Source: Amycolatopsis jejuensis (lineage in GTDB: Bacteria; Actinomycetota; Actinomycetes; Mycobacteriales; Pseudonocardiaceae). From it: a stretch of 64,000 nucleotides of DNA. The translations under genes and the position numbers were made by a program. The notes under the pieces were generated by a model. It did not search any database. It saw only the letters and a list, made by a program, of their open reading frames with translations, and had not been told where the DNA came from. The stretch spans positions 1-64,000 of the forward strand of contig NZ_JNYZ01000002.1 in NCBI RefSeq assembly GCF_000717335.1. The letters run 5' to 3'. Positions 1-8,906 of this stretch are shown in pieces. Every line of letters starts with the position of its first letter. The stretch's first letter is position 1.

Positions 1-135
1 GTGACAATTGCTCTGTCGCAAGAACAATCATCCCAGGCCAGAGGGCATCTGCCCGTCCAGACACGGCCTACAACACCACAAACACCGGTGGATCCAGGTT
101 GGAGTCCGTGAAGGGAACCTTCACGGACTGATTCT

Positions 136-219
136 CGGTTGGGTGTCCGGCCTCGGCCGCTGGTTCTTGGTTGGGTGGCCGGCCTCGTCTCGCTGATCTC
201 CGGTTGGTGTCCGGCCTCG
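136..219. repeat. Three degenerate copies of a 20-bp unit
   Basis: A unit close to CGGTTGGGTGTCCGGCCTCG occurs at 136-155, 168-187 (two changes) and 201-219 (one base shorter), a period of about 32 bp. No convincing gene covers it. It grades into the C-rich repeat field downstream. No function is evident; replication slippage debris or a protein-binding array are both possible. Confidence 0.7.
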
Positions 220-289
220 GCTCTTGCATCCCTGGTCGGCGCTGTCTGGCCCGGTCTGTCATGTTCCGTCGCCCGCGCCGCTCGTGCTG

Positions 290-720
290 GGTCAGCCCGT
301 CCTATCCCGGCCCGCCCCGGTCAGCCACGCCCCGCCCCGCTCGGCCCTGGCCCGTCCAGCTCAGCCCGGTTGGCCCCTCCCGGCCGGTCAGGCCAGCCGA
401 GTCCTGCCAGCCCAGCCCTGCCCTGCCCAGCCCTGCCTGGTTCAGCCCAGTCCTGGCCAGTCCTGCCTGCCTGCCCGCCCAGCCGAGCCCAGCCGAGCCC
501 TGCCCCGTCCAGTCCCGCCTGGTCCAGCCCAGTCCTGGCCAGGGGAGCCCCGCCCAGTGCGGCCCAGCCAGCCTCTGCTCGACCCGGTCCAGCCGGTTCA
601 GTTCGGCTCCGGCCAGCCCACGAGCCCTGGCCGCCCAGTCCTGGTCAGCCCAAGCCCAAGCCCAAGCCCAAGCCCTGGCCGCCCAGCCCTGGTCACCCAG
701 CTGTGGCCAGCCCACTTCAC
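290..720. repeat. C-rich low-complexity repeat field
   Basis: The plus strand is almost entirely C, G and T with recurring GCCCAGCCC and CCTGGCC words. An 18-bp word, CAGCCCAGTCCTGGCCAG, occurs identically at 443-460 and 525-542. A hexamer AGCCCA is repeated about 4.8 times at 647-675. Open frames cross it in several registers on both strands, all Pro/Ala/Ser/Arg-rich with no domain-like segments, so I read it as non-coding. With the flanking bases it makes 1-854 free of recognisable genes. Confidence 0.75.
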
Positions 721-764
721 CCCTCCCCTTGCCCCTTGACGTGCTCGGTCCTCAGACCTAGCCT

Positions 765-788
765 GCTAACGATTGCGCAATCGTTAGC
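765..788. promoter_or_regulatory. Perfect 24-bp palindrome, likely operator
   Basis: Left arm GCTAACGATTGC is followed directly by its exact reverse complement GCAATCGTTAGC. It lies 66 bp upstream of the GTG start of the NCS1 permease gene and has no T-run, so an operator is more likely than a terminator. The central TTGCGCAA core resembles LacI/TetR-class dyads; which regulator binds is unknown. A PucR regulator is encoded within the same cluster. Confidence 0.7.
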
Positions 789-854
789 GCACCTCCCATC
801 TCAGTGTGGTGAGGGGTAAGTTGCCGCCGTCGGGGCGGAGGACTGGAGGCCGTC

Positions 855-2162
855 GTGGGCAAGGGTACGGAAGCCGGGTTTTCGCTGGAGGAGGAGTTCG
901 AGCGGGAGCCTGTGCCGGAGGCGCAGCGGAAGTCGCTGCTGTCGGTTGCGGCCGTGTGGTTCGGGTTTCCGCTGAATCTGGTGCCGGGCATTTTCGGTGG
1001 GGTGCTCGCTGCGATGATGGGGTTCCGGCAAGCCCTGCTGGCGATTCTCATCGGCAGCGTCGTGCTGTTCGTCTACGTCGGTGCGCTCAGCTACCTCGCG
1101 GGCAAGACCGGCTGGAACTTCGCCATGCTCGCCGAGCGGGTGTTCGGGCGGGTCGGGTACCGGATCGTCGCCGGGTTCCTGGCTACCGTCGTCATCGGCT
1201 GGTTCGCCTTCAACAGCGGCGCCACCGGCTCTACGATCCACGAGACCTTCGGCTGGAACGAACGGCTCGTCACGCTCGTGGCGTGTCTCGTGTTCGTCGG
1301 GATCACCGTGCTCGGCGTGCGTAGCCTCTCCGTGCTCGGCATGCTCGCCGCGCCGTTGTTCGTCGTTGCCGTGTGCGTCACGCTCGCGCTGGCCATGCGC
1401 GGGGTCAGCGGCACGGACATCTGGAACTACCCCGGCGCTGGCGGCGGCACCATGAGCCTCGGCGCGGGGGCGACGCTGGTCATCGCCACCTTTGCCGACT
1501 CCGGCACCATGACCGCTGACTTCACCCGCTGGTCCAAGAACGGCCGCCACGCGCTGCTCGCCACGGCCACCGCGTTCCCCTTCGCCAACATCTGTGCGTT
1601 CGTCGCGGGGGCGGTCGTCGTTTCGTGCGGGGTGATCGGCAACCCGGCGGTGACCGGCGGCAACTTCGTGCCCGTGATGGCGCACGGCCACGGCGCGCTC
1701 GTCACGATTCTCGCGCTGGTGTTCGTGCTGGTCAGCCTCGGTTCGGTGTGTGCGCACTGCCTGTACAACGGCGCGCTCGGCTGGAGCAACCTCGTGGGGC
1801 GCAAGATGCGCACGCTGTGTCTTGTGCTCGGCGCCGTCGCGACAGTCGCCGCGGTGGCGGGCGTCTGGAGCCACTTCGTCGACTGGCTGAATTTGCTGGG
1901 TGTCTTCGTCCCGCCGATCGGTGCCGTGATGATCATCGCAACCCTCTGGGCGGCGAAGCGCCGCGAAACGGTCAGCTCGGCGATTGCCTTTGCGGCGTAC
2001 GCGATCGGCGCAATCGCGGCCGGATTGGTGCACTATCTCGCGCCCGAAGCCGGGGAAACCGTGGTCGGCATGGTCGCCGCGGCTCTTGCGTACGCCGGGC
2101 TGGCGGCAGTCACCACTGCCCGCGTACCCGCCGAACTGTCCACAATGGAGGAAGCGCGATGA
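855..2162 (+). CDS. NCS1-family nucleobase/cytosine-type permease
   Basis: A 435-residue integral membrane protein with about 12 hydrophobic segments and the layout of CodB-like NCS1 permeases, which bring cytosine, uracil, allantoin or hydantoins in with a cation. The N-terminal stretch before the first helix (about 28 residues) is polar, as in that family. The start is GTG at 855, preceded by GGAGG at 845-849. The stop overlaps the ATG of the next gene (ATGA), so it is co-translated with the amidase. A perfect palindrome sits just upstream. Substrate cannot be read from the sequence; the hydantoinase, carbamoylase and AllFGH genes downstream favour a cyclic ureide. Confidence 0.85.
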   Translation: MGKGTEAGFSLEEEFEREPVPEAQRKSLLSVAAVWFGFPLNLVPGIFGGVLAAMMGFRQALLAILIGSVVLFVYVGALSYLAGKTGWNFAMLAERVFGRVGYRIVAGFLATVVIGWFAFNSGATGSTIHETFGWNERLVTLVACLVFVGITVLGVRSLSVLGMLAAPLFVVAVCVTLALAMRGVSGTDIWNYPGAGGGTMSLGAGATLVIATFADSGTMTADFTRWSKNGRHALLATATAFPFANICAFVAGAVVVSCGVIGNPAVTGGNFVPVMAHGHGALVTILALVFVLVSLGSVCAHCLYNGALGWSNLVGRKMRTLCLVLGAVATVAAVAGVWSHFVDWLNLLGVFVPPIGAVMIIATLWAAKRRETVSSAIAFAAYAIGAIAAGLVHYLAPEAGETVVGMVAAALAYAGLAAVTTARVPAELSTMEEAR

Positions 2163-3586
2163 CCGCCGAGCTGTGGCAGCTGTCCGCGGTCGAGCAGGCG
2201 AGGCTCGTCGCGCGGCAGGACGTTTCCCCGACCGAGCTGGTCACCGCTGCGCTGCACCGCATCGAGGCCGTCGACCCGGTGATCCACGCATTCACCGAGG
2301 TCGACGCGGATGCCGCGCTGGCCGAAGCGCGCCGTCAGGAGGGGCTGCTGGCCGCCGGTACCGGCCCAGGACCGATGGCCGGCGTGCCGATCGCGGTGAA
2401 GGACCTGCTTTTCACCCGCGGCCTCCGCACCACCGGCGGTTCGAAGCCGTACCGGGATTTCCTTCCCGGCGAGGACGACGTGGTGGTCGAGCGCGTCCGC
2501 GCGGCCGGGGCGATCGTGGTGGGCAAGACGAACGTGTCGGAGTTCGGTTTCACGGCGCTCAGCGACAATCCGCTGCACCCCACCACCCGGAACCCGTGGA
2601 ATCCGGACCTGACTCCGGGCGGGTCCAGCGCCGGTTCCGCGGCCGCGGTCGCTGCCGGGGCCAGTCCGTTCGCGCTGGGCAGTGACGGCGGGGGATCGGT
2701 CCGCGCTCCGGCCGCGCACTGCGGAATCGTGGGCTTCAAACCCTCCATGGGACGGGTTCCGCTGTACCCGGGCTGCCGCGACGAACGATATCCGGGCTTC
2801 TCCGGCTGGGAGTCGATCGAACACATCGGACCGCTTGCGCGCAGCGTCGAGGACGCGGCGTTCCTGATGTCCGTGATAGCCGGCCCGGACCCGCGTGACC
2901 GGCACAGCATCCCGTGCGACGACGTCCGCTGGACTTCCGCGCCGGAGTACCGCACAACGGGCCCGCGCATCGCCTATTGCCCGGATTTCGGTTACGTGGC
3001 AGTGGATCCGGAGGTGCGGGCCATCGCAGGCAAGGCCGCCCGCACCCTCGCCGACGCGCTCGGCGCCACCTTCGAGGAGACCTCACCGGGCTGGGCCGAT
3101 CCGTTCGAAGCGTTCTGGGGCACCGTCGCGCTGGACACCGACCTCACCGGCCTGCGCGGCCTCGACGCGAGCGCACTCGGCCCGGACGTGCACGACGTGA
3201 TCGGCCGTTCGTGGACGGCCGAACAACTCACCGACGCGATCGTCGGCCGCAAGGCCTTCGCCAACGCGATGGCACGGTTCATGCGGGACTGGGAATTCCT
3301 CGTCACCCCCACGCTGACCGTCCCGCCGTTCCCGCTCGACGTCCGCGGGCCGGAGGTAGTGGACGGCGTCGCGGTGAGCCAGTTCGCGTGGACGTCGTTC
3401 ACCTTGCCGTTCAACCTCACCGGTCAGCCCGCGATTTCGGTACCCGCCGGACGGACTTCCGACGGGCGTCCGGTCGGCCTGCAGATCGCCGGGCGGCACC
3501 TCGCCGACGCCTCGGTGCTCGGCGCCGCGGCCGCATTCCAGGACGCCGCCGACTGGCGCGGGTCCTGGCCCCTGACCGGGCACTGA
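2159..3586 (+). CDS. Amidase signature family amidohydrolase
   Basis: A 475-residue amidase signature enzyme, hydrolysing a carboxamide to acid plus ammonia in the cytoplasm. The Ser-cisSer-Lys triad is visible: Lys81 in AVKDLLF, cis-Ser156 in the GGSSAGS motif and nucleophile Ser180 in SDGGGSVR. Length is normal for the family. The ATG at 2159 overlaps the permease stop by four bases. Being coupled to an NCS1 permease suggests it acts on the imported compound or a derived amide; the exact substrate is unknown. GatA-like function is unlikely because no GatB/GatC genes are nearby. Confidence 0.85.
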   Translation: MTAELWQLSAVEQARLVARQDVSPTELVTAALHRIEAVDPVIHAFTEVDADAALAEARRQEGLLAAGTGPGPMAGVPIAVKDLLFTRGLRTTGGSKPYRDFLPGEDDVVVERVRAAGAIVVGKTNVSEFGFTALSDNPLHPTTRNPWNPDLTPGGSSAGSAAAVAAGASPFALGSDGGGSVRAPAAHCGIVGFKPSMGRVPLYPGCRDERYPGFSGWESIEHIGPLARSVEDAAFLMSVIAGPDPRDRHSIPCDDVRWTSAPEYRTTGPRIAYCPDFGYVAVDPEVRAIAGKAARTLADALGATFEETSPGWADPFEAFWGTVALDTDLTGLRGLDASALGPDVHDVIGRSWTAEQLTDAIVGRKAFANAMARFMRDWEFLVTPTLTVPPFPLDVRGPEVVDGVAVSQFAWTSFTLPFNLTGQPAISVPAGRTSDGRPVGLQIAGRHLADASVLGAAAAFQDAADWRGSWPLTGH

Positions 3587-3684
3587 CCCCTCCGATCCAC
3601 CGGCACTTCCCGCCAAGCGCCGGTCGCATTTGCTGGCATCGGCTGCCGGTGACAGATTCACCGCACGACGCATAGTTTCTGCAG

Positions 3685-3716
3685 GATGTCGCGGAATGTG
3701 CGCATTCCGCGACATC
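3685..3716. promoter_or_regulatory. Long inverted repeat upstream of MFS gene
   Basis: Left arm GATGTCGCGGAATG (3685-3698) and right arm CATTCCGCGACATC (3703-3716) are exact reverse complements around TGCG. It ends 35 bp before the preferred ATG of the transporter at 3752 and has no T-run. An operator for a dimeric regulator is the simplest reading. An attenuating hairpin between the amidase and the next gene is the alternative. Confidence 0.7.
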
Positions 3717-3751
3717 GGACCGACGGGAACAGCGGCGAGGAGACCTCGGAA

Positions 3752-5203
3752 ATGGACCCCACGGAACCCGTATCCGGCACCGCCGGTGCAGCGGGAACGA
3801 CCCGTCCGGCCGACGGGGAAAAAGGCTGGACCGCACTCACCGGCGCACTCGATTCGATGGGCGTCACCCGCGCCCACAAGACAATTCTGTTCCTCGTTCT
3901 CGCCGGCGGGTTCTTCGACGTGTGGGAACAGGACAGCATCGGCGCGGTCGGGCCGAATCTGCAGCAGGCATGGCACATTTCGACCACGCAGATCGGATTG
4001 CTCGTCACGGCGACGCTGTTCGCCATGGTCGTCGGCGGAATTGTCGCGGGAATGCTCGGCGACGTCAAAGGCCGGCGGTACGTGATCGTCGCCAACCTCG
4101 CGCTGTATTCGCTCGGCGCGCTGGTGTGCGCGCTGGCCCCGAATCTCGCGGTGCTGATGATCGGCCGCGTGGTGGTGGGCATCGGCCTCGGCGGGGAGCT
4201 CGCCATCGGGATCACGCTGCTCGCCGAGGTTTCGCCGACGAAGTTCCGCGCGAGCTCGGTGGCGATGTACAACGTGGGCGCGGGCGGGCTCGGCAACCCG
4301 ACCGCGTACGGTTTCGGTGCGCTGGTGCTCGGGGTGTTCGGCGAGTTCTTCGGCGGGACGGCGACCAGCTGGCGATGGTTCTACGGGCTGCTGGTGATCC
4401 CCGGCATCCTGATCCTGTACTACCGGCGGTACCTGCCGGAAAGCCCGCGCTACCTGCTGTCGAAAGGCCGGGTGCAGGAGGCGAACCTCGTCCTGTCGCG
4501 GCTGGCGAACGGGAACCTGCGGGCCAGGGACATCCCGGTCACGCCGTATCTTTCCGAGGGTGCTTCGGCAGTTCCGGAACGGGAGAAGGTCCGGTTCCGG
4601 GAAATCTTCTCCCGGCGGCTGCTGCGCGGAACGCTCACCGTGGGAATTGCGGCGTGGATGACCTTCGGTGCGCAGAACATCGTGCTCAGCCTGCTGCCGA
4701 CGGTCCTTTCCGACGAGGGGTACGACATCGCGAACAGCCTGCTGTTCACCATGGTGATCAATTTCGGCGGATTGCTCGGCGCGATTGCCGCATCATATCT
4801 CGGATATCGCGTCCGCCGCCGGATGGTCGCGATTCCGGGTGGTATCATCGCGTGCATCGCGGCGATCGGATTCGGGCTCGCCCGCGGATCGGTCGCCATC
4901 ATTCTCGCCGGTTTCGCTTTCCAGTTCTTCGTGCTCACGCTCAACACCACCATCTGGGCGTGGTCGCCGGAACTGTTCCCCACGCGGATTCGCGCTTTCG
5001 GTACCTCGGTGCTGCTGGCCGTGAATCTCAGCGCGGGCGCGATTCTCGTCCCGATCGCGGGCGGGGTGTTCACCGGGCTCGGCAAAGCCGGGCTCTTCGG
5101 GATGGTCGCGGTGATGTACGGCGTGATGACCTGCCTGGCCGTATTCGCGCCGGAAACGCACGGCAGGCCGCTGAACGAGGACGCCGCCCACCGGGCGGCC
5201 TGA
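3752..5203 (+). CDS. MFS metabolite:H+ symporter
   Basis: A 483-residue major facilitator with about 12 membrane segments. It has the loop 2-3 motif GDVKGRRY and the PESPR motif after helix 6 typical of sugar/organic-acid porters. I start it at ATG 3752 because GAGGAGA lies eight bases upstream; an ATG at 3686 would place the start inside a perfect inverted repeat. It is a clear paralogue of the MFS at 21064-22542, sharing TRAHK before helix 1 and RRYLPESPR. It probably imports or exports a small acid or amide used by the flanking enzymes. Confidence 0.85.
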   Translation: MDPTEPVSGTAGAAGTTRPADGEKGWTALTGALDSMGVTRAHKTILFLVLAGGFFDVWEQDSIGAVGPNLQQAWHISTTQIGLLVTATLFAMVVGGIVAGMLGDVKGRRYVIVANLALYSLGALVCALAPNLAVLMIGRVVVGIGLGGELAIGITLLAEVSPTKFRASSVAMYNVGAGGLGNPTAYGFGALVLGVFGEFFGGTATSWRWFYGLLVIPGILILYYRRYLPESPRYLLSKGRVQEANLVLSRLANGNLRARDIPVTPYLSEGASAVPEREKVRFREIFSRRLLRGTLTVGIAAWMTFGAQNIVLSLLPTVLSDEGYDIANSLLFTMVINFGGLLGAIAASYLGYRVRRRMVAIPGGIIACIAAIGFGLARGSVAIILAGFAFQFFVLTLNTTIWAWSPELFPTRIRAFGTSVLLAVNLSAGAILVPIAGGVFTGLGKAGLFGMVAVMYGVMTCLAVFAPETHGRPLNEDAAHRAA

Positions 5204-5242
5204 CGAACGGCCCGGCTCGGCCGGGCAGGAGGAGAACGGACT

Positions 5243-6628
5243 GTGCAGGATCAAGGAAAGTGGTTCGTGGGGATGCAGATCAACCCGGTGAGCCTTGCCG
5301 ACGAGGGTGTCGACGTGGTCCTCGACGCGGCGCAGGAGAAAGCGGCGGCGACCGCGGCAGTGGTCACCGTGCACACCTTCAACCCGGAGCTCATGGAGCG
5401 CCCGGCGGAGTATTCCGGGCACGGCGTCCGCGGGCCGCACGGCAACAGCGGCGGTACCTTCGTCACCACGCACGACGAGTACTACCGCGGCCTGCCGGTG
5501 TCCGGCTTCCGCGCGTCCGGTTCGCTGTTCGACGGGCTGGACGTGCTCGACGCGGTCGGCCCGGGCGCCCGCAGCCGCGGCCTCGACCTGTACGGCTACA
5601 TGCTGGAGACCACCAGCACCGGCGGCACGCAGACGCACGTCCCCGGCTTCTCGCGGCTCCTCGAGATCGACCCGTGGGGCCGCGTCGGGCAGCTGCCGTG
5701 CGTCAACAACCCGGACTACCGGCTGTGGAAACGCTCGCTGCTCACCGACTTCTACGCCACGCACGATTTCGACGGGTTCGCCTGGGGCGTCGAGCGCTGG
5801 GGCCCGCTGCATCGCGCGCTGATGGGGGAGTCCGTCGGGTGCTTCTGCCCGTACTGCAAGGAAGTCGCGGCCGCGGACGGGATCGACCTCGACCGCACCG
5901 CCACCGCGTACCGCGCGGTGCTCGAAACCATGTGGGGCCAGGTGGATTCGAGCACCGAACGCGACGGGTTCGCGCTGCGGATGATCGACGGCCTGCTCCA
6001 GTACCCGGAGGTGCTGGCCTGGGAACGCAGCTGGACCCGCGCGTACCTCGGCCTGCACCGCGAGATGTACGGACTGGCCAAGTGGCTGGCGCCGGACCGG
6101 CCGTTCGGGCTCGGCCTCTGGCACTACTACTTCATCGACCCGCTCCTGCGCACCGAGTGGAATGCCTGGGACTGGACGAGGTCCGCGGACTTCCTGCGGC
6201 CGATCCTGTACCACCTCGCCGAAGGCCACCGGATCCAGGACTTCGCGACCAAGCTCAGCCAGGGCCCGCTCACCGGCGCGACACCGGAGGAAGCCTGCAG
6301 CTGGCTGATGCGCATGGTCGGCCTCGACCTCGACGTCAAGTTCCCGGCGATGGGCGACGGCCTGCCGGCGGACTACGTGCGCACCGGGGTCGAGATCGTG
6401 CGCAACAGCCTGGCCGGTGACCTGCCGGTGTACGCGGCGATCGGCGTCGACATCCGCGAAAAGGGCTGCCCGGCAACGACTCCGGAGGACGTCGAGGCAG
6501 CCGTCGAGGCAGCCGTCGACGGCGGCGCGGCCGGAATCACGGCGTCGCGCAACTACGCGGAGATGACGATGCCGAACCTCGAAGCGGTGGGCACGGCCGT
6601 GCGCCGCCTCCGCGGGGCGGGTGCCTGA
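5243..6628 (+). CDS. TIM-barrel glycoside-hydrolase-like protein, unknown role
   Basis: A 461-residue soluble protein that I do not recognise with certainty. It opens with a short beta-type segment (WFVGMQIN), is rich in aromatic and acidic residues, and contains FDGFAWGVERWG and a Cys-rich GCFCPYC motif near residues 199-206. These features recall putative glycoside-hydrolase-like TIM barrels whose cysteines may bind a metal. No signal peptide is visible. The start is GTG at 5243 with AGGAGGAG eight bases upstream. It overlaps the next amidohydrolase by one base, so it belongs to the operon even though a sugar hydrolase would be unexpected there. Confidence 0.55.
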   Translation: MQDQGKWFVGMQINPVSLADEGVDVVLDAAQEKAAATAAVVTVHTFNPELMERPAEYSGHGVRGPHGNSGGTFVTTHDEYYRGLPVSGFRASGSLFDGLDVLDAVGPGARSRGLDLYGYMLETTSTGGTQTHVPGFSRLLEIDPWGRVGQLPCVNNPDYRLWKRSLLTDFYATHDFDGFAWGVERWGPLHRALMGESVGCFCPYCKEVAAADGIDLDRTATAYRAVLETMWGQVDSSTERDGFALRMIDGLLQYPEVLAWERSWTRAYLGLHREMYGLAKWLAPDRPFGLGLWHYYFIDPLLRTEWNAWDWTRSADFLRPILYHLAEGHRIQDFATKLSQGPLTGATPEEACSWLMRMVGLDLDVKFPAMGDGLPADYVRTGVEIVRNSLAGDLPVYAAIGVDIREKGCPATTPEDVEAAVEAAVDGGAAGITASRNYAEMTMPNLEAVGTAVRRLRGAGA

Positions 6629-7491
6629 TGACCGCGCCGATCGACGTCATCGTCTTCCCGTTCACCCCCGACACGCGGCCGATCTACGAGCGCACGCCCG
6701 GCCTGATGGAGGTGCAGACCGGGCTCGGGATCTGGGACAAGCTCTTCACGTCGGACCAGCTCGTGGCCGCCATGGACGACGCCGGGGTGGACAAGGCCAT
6801 CGTCTGCTCGCAGGCGGGTGGCACCTGGGAGGTGCCCGCGGAGTACACGCGCGACTTCATCGCCGGCTGGCCCGGCCGCCTGTACGGTGCGTGCGGCATC
6901 GATCCCCGCGACATCACCGAGGGCGTGCGGAAGCTGGAACGCGCGGTGACCGAGTACGGGTTCCTTGGCGCGCACAGCTATCCGCACTGGTTCGGGCTCG
7001 CGCCGGACGACCGGAAGTACTACCCGTTCTACGCCAAATGCGTGGAGCTCGGCGTGCCGATCGAGATCCAGATCGGCGAGGCACTGCAGCGCAACCTGCG
7101 CAACGTCGGGCGGCCGGAAACCCTCGACCGGATTGCCGTCGACTTTCCCGATCTGCGGATCGTGGCCATCCACACGGGATACCCGTGGGAACGCGAACTG
7201 GTTGCGGTGTCGGCAAAACACGCGAACGTCCACATCGGAGCGGACGCCGTCCACCCGCGGCTCTGGCCCGCCGAGCTGACCCGGTTCATCGCCGGGGAAG
7301 GCCGTACGAAGGTGTTGTGGGGCACCAACAAACCCGCACTCGACCAGGCGGATTCGCTCGCCGGAGTCGCCGAGCTGGGCTTCGCCGACGACGTGCTCTA
7401 CCTGCTGCTGCGGGGTAACGCGGAGCGGGTCTTCGGGTTCCCGGACGTCCGCAGCACACCGGAGAACCGGACCCGGGAGGCGATCGCATGA
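6628..7491 (+). CDS. Amidohydrolase-2-like protein with most metal ligands lost
   Basis: A 287-residue protein with the overall pattern of amidohydrolase family 2 (decarboxylase/hydrolase TIM barrels), including AIHTGYPW and the closing GNAERVFGF. The usual N-terminal HxH is replaced (IDVIVFPF). The ligand-bearing HTG strand reads IQIGE, and the final GTDYP motif reads GTNKP. Only the His in HTGYPW is kept. It may therefore be a non-metal enzyme, a structural partner or a degenerate paralogue. The start ATG overlaps the previous stop by one base and its own stop overlaps the hydantoinase start (ATGA). Confidence 0.75.
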   Translation: MTAPIDVIVFPFTPDTRPIYERTPGLMEVQTGLGIWDKLFTSDQLVAAMDDAGVDKAIVCSQAGGTWEVPAEYTRDFIAGWPGRLYGACGIDPRDITEGVRKLERAVTEYGFLGAHSYPHWFGLAPDDRKYYPFYAKCVELGVPIEIQIGEALQRNLRNVGRPETLDRIAVDFPDLRIVAIHTGYPWERELVAVSAKHANVHIGADAVHPRLWPAELTRFIAGEGRTKVLWGTNKPALDQADSLAGVAELGFADDVLYLLLRGNAERVFGFPDVRSTPENRTREAIA

Positions 7492-8870
7492 CCGGCTACA
7501 GCGTGCTCAGCGGCGGCACGGTGGTGTCCAGCACCACCACAGTGCGCGGTGACGTCCTGGTCAAGGACGGCAAGATCGCGGCGGTAGGGGAATTCGGCGA
7601 CCTGCCGCTCGACGGCGTGGAACGGGTGGACGTCGGCGGCATGCTGCTGGTGCCCGGCGGGGTGGACGTGCACACGCACATCGACTCCCCGATGATGGGC
7701 ACCGTCACGGCCGACGACTTCGAGTCCGCGACCATTGCCGCGGCTGTCGGCGGTACCACCACGGTGGTCGATTTCGCCATGCAGCCCAAGGGGAACGGCC
7801 TGCTCGAATCGCTGGAAGCGCATCACGCCAAGGCCCGCGGCAAGGCAGTCGTCGACTACGGGTTCCACATGTGCATCACCGACCTGTACCCGGGTGCGGT
7901 GGGCGAGTTCGGCGAGATCGTGCAGTCCGGGGTCAGCAGCTTCAAGGTGTTCATGGCCTACCGCGGCACCTTGATGCTGGACGACGGCCAGATGTTCGAC
8001 GTGCTGCGCCAGGCGCGGCACACCGGCGGCCAGGTGTGCGTGCACGCCGAGAACGGCGACGTGATCGACCGGCTCGCGGCCGATCTGGTGGCCGCTGGCA
8101 AGACCGGACCGGAGTACCACGAGGTCGCGCGGCCGCCGTCCACCGAGGTGGAGGCGGTGCGCCGGGCGATCCGCATCGCGCGGATGGCCGACGCGCCGCT
8201 GTACTTCGTGCATCTCTCCACCGAGGGCGCGGTGGAAGCGGTGGCCGAAGCGCAGTCGCGGGACTGGGCGATCGCCGGGGAAACCTGCACGCACTACCTC
8301 ACGCTCGGCCGCGAGTTCTACGACCGGCCGGGTTTCGAACCCGCGAAGGTGGTGCTCACGCCGCCGCTGCGCACGCAGGAACACCGCGACGCGCTGTGGC
8401 GCGGCCTGCGGGCCGGGTCGCTGGGCGTCGTCAGCTCCGACCACTGCCCGTTCTGCCTGGAGGAGAAGCGGCGGCTCGGCGAGCACGACTTCCGGCTCGT
8501 CCCCAACGGCGGTCCGGGCGTCGAGCACCGGATGCTCGTGCTGTACGGCGAAGGGGTCGCCCGCGGGCGGATCTCGCTGACCAAGTTCGTCGATCTCACC
8601 GCGACCACCCCGGCCCGGCAGTTCGGCCTCACCGGGAAAGGCCAGCTCGCGCCGGGTTTCGACGCCGACATCGTCGTGCTCGATCCGCAGGGGTCCACCA
8701 CGATTTCGGCCGCGACGCAGCGCCAGCGGATGGACTACACGCCGTACGAGGGCTGGACCGTCCCGGGTGCGGTGAAGGCGGTCTATTCGCGCGGCGAGCT
8801 GATCTGCCGTGACGGCGTCTTCGTCGGTTCGGCCGGGCGCGGCCGGTTCGTCGAGCGCGCTGCGCTTTAG
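7488..8870 (+). CDS. Dihydropyrimidinase/hydantoinase-type cyclic amidohydrolase
   Basis: A 460-residue binuclear-metal cyclic amidohydrolase that opens a cyclic ureide ring to an N-carbamoyl (ureido) acid. The complete ligand set is visible: His62 and His64 (VHTH), carboxylated Lys153 (SFKVFMAYRG), His186 (HAEN), His242 (VHLST) and Asp318 (SSDHCPF). Length matches D-hydantoinases, dihydropyrimidinases and allantoinases; these cannot be separated by eye. The M20 carbamoylase directly downstream would be the classic second step. The AllFGH proteins further along offer a carbamoyl-transfer route for the ureido product instead. Confidence 0.88.
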   Translation: MTGYSVLSGGTVVSSTTTVRGDVLVKDGKIAAVGEFGDLPLDGVERVDVGGMLLVPGGVDVHTHIDSPMMGTVTADDFESATIAAAVGGTTTVVDFAMQPKGNGLLESLEAHHAKARGKAVVDYGFHMCITDLYPGAVGEFGEIVQSGVSSFKVFMAYRGTLMLDDGQMFDVLRQARHTGGQVCVHAENGDVIDRLAADLVAAGKTGPEYHEVARPPSTEVEAVRRAIRIARMADAPLYFVHLSTEGAVEAVAEAQSRDWAIAGETCTHYLTLGREFYDRPGFEPAKVVLTPPLRTQEHRDALWRGLRAGSLGVVSSDHCPFCLEEKRRLGEHDFRLVPNGGPGVEHRMLVLYGEGVARGRISLTKFVDLTATTPARQFGLTGKGQLAPGFDADIVVLDPQGSTTISAATQRQRMDYTPYEGWTVPGAVKAVYSRGELICRDGVFVGSAGRGRFVERAAL

Positions 8871-8906
8871 CGCGTCCCGGCCGGGGCGCGGGAACGGAGG
8901 GGCATC

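Noticed and set aside
139..819. Long Pro/Ala-rich open frames in the first 800 bases
   Set aside because: They occur in several frames on both strands of a low-complexity tract and show no domain, no ribosome site and no stable codon pattern.
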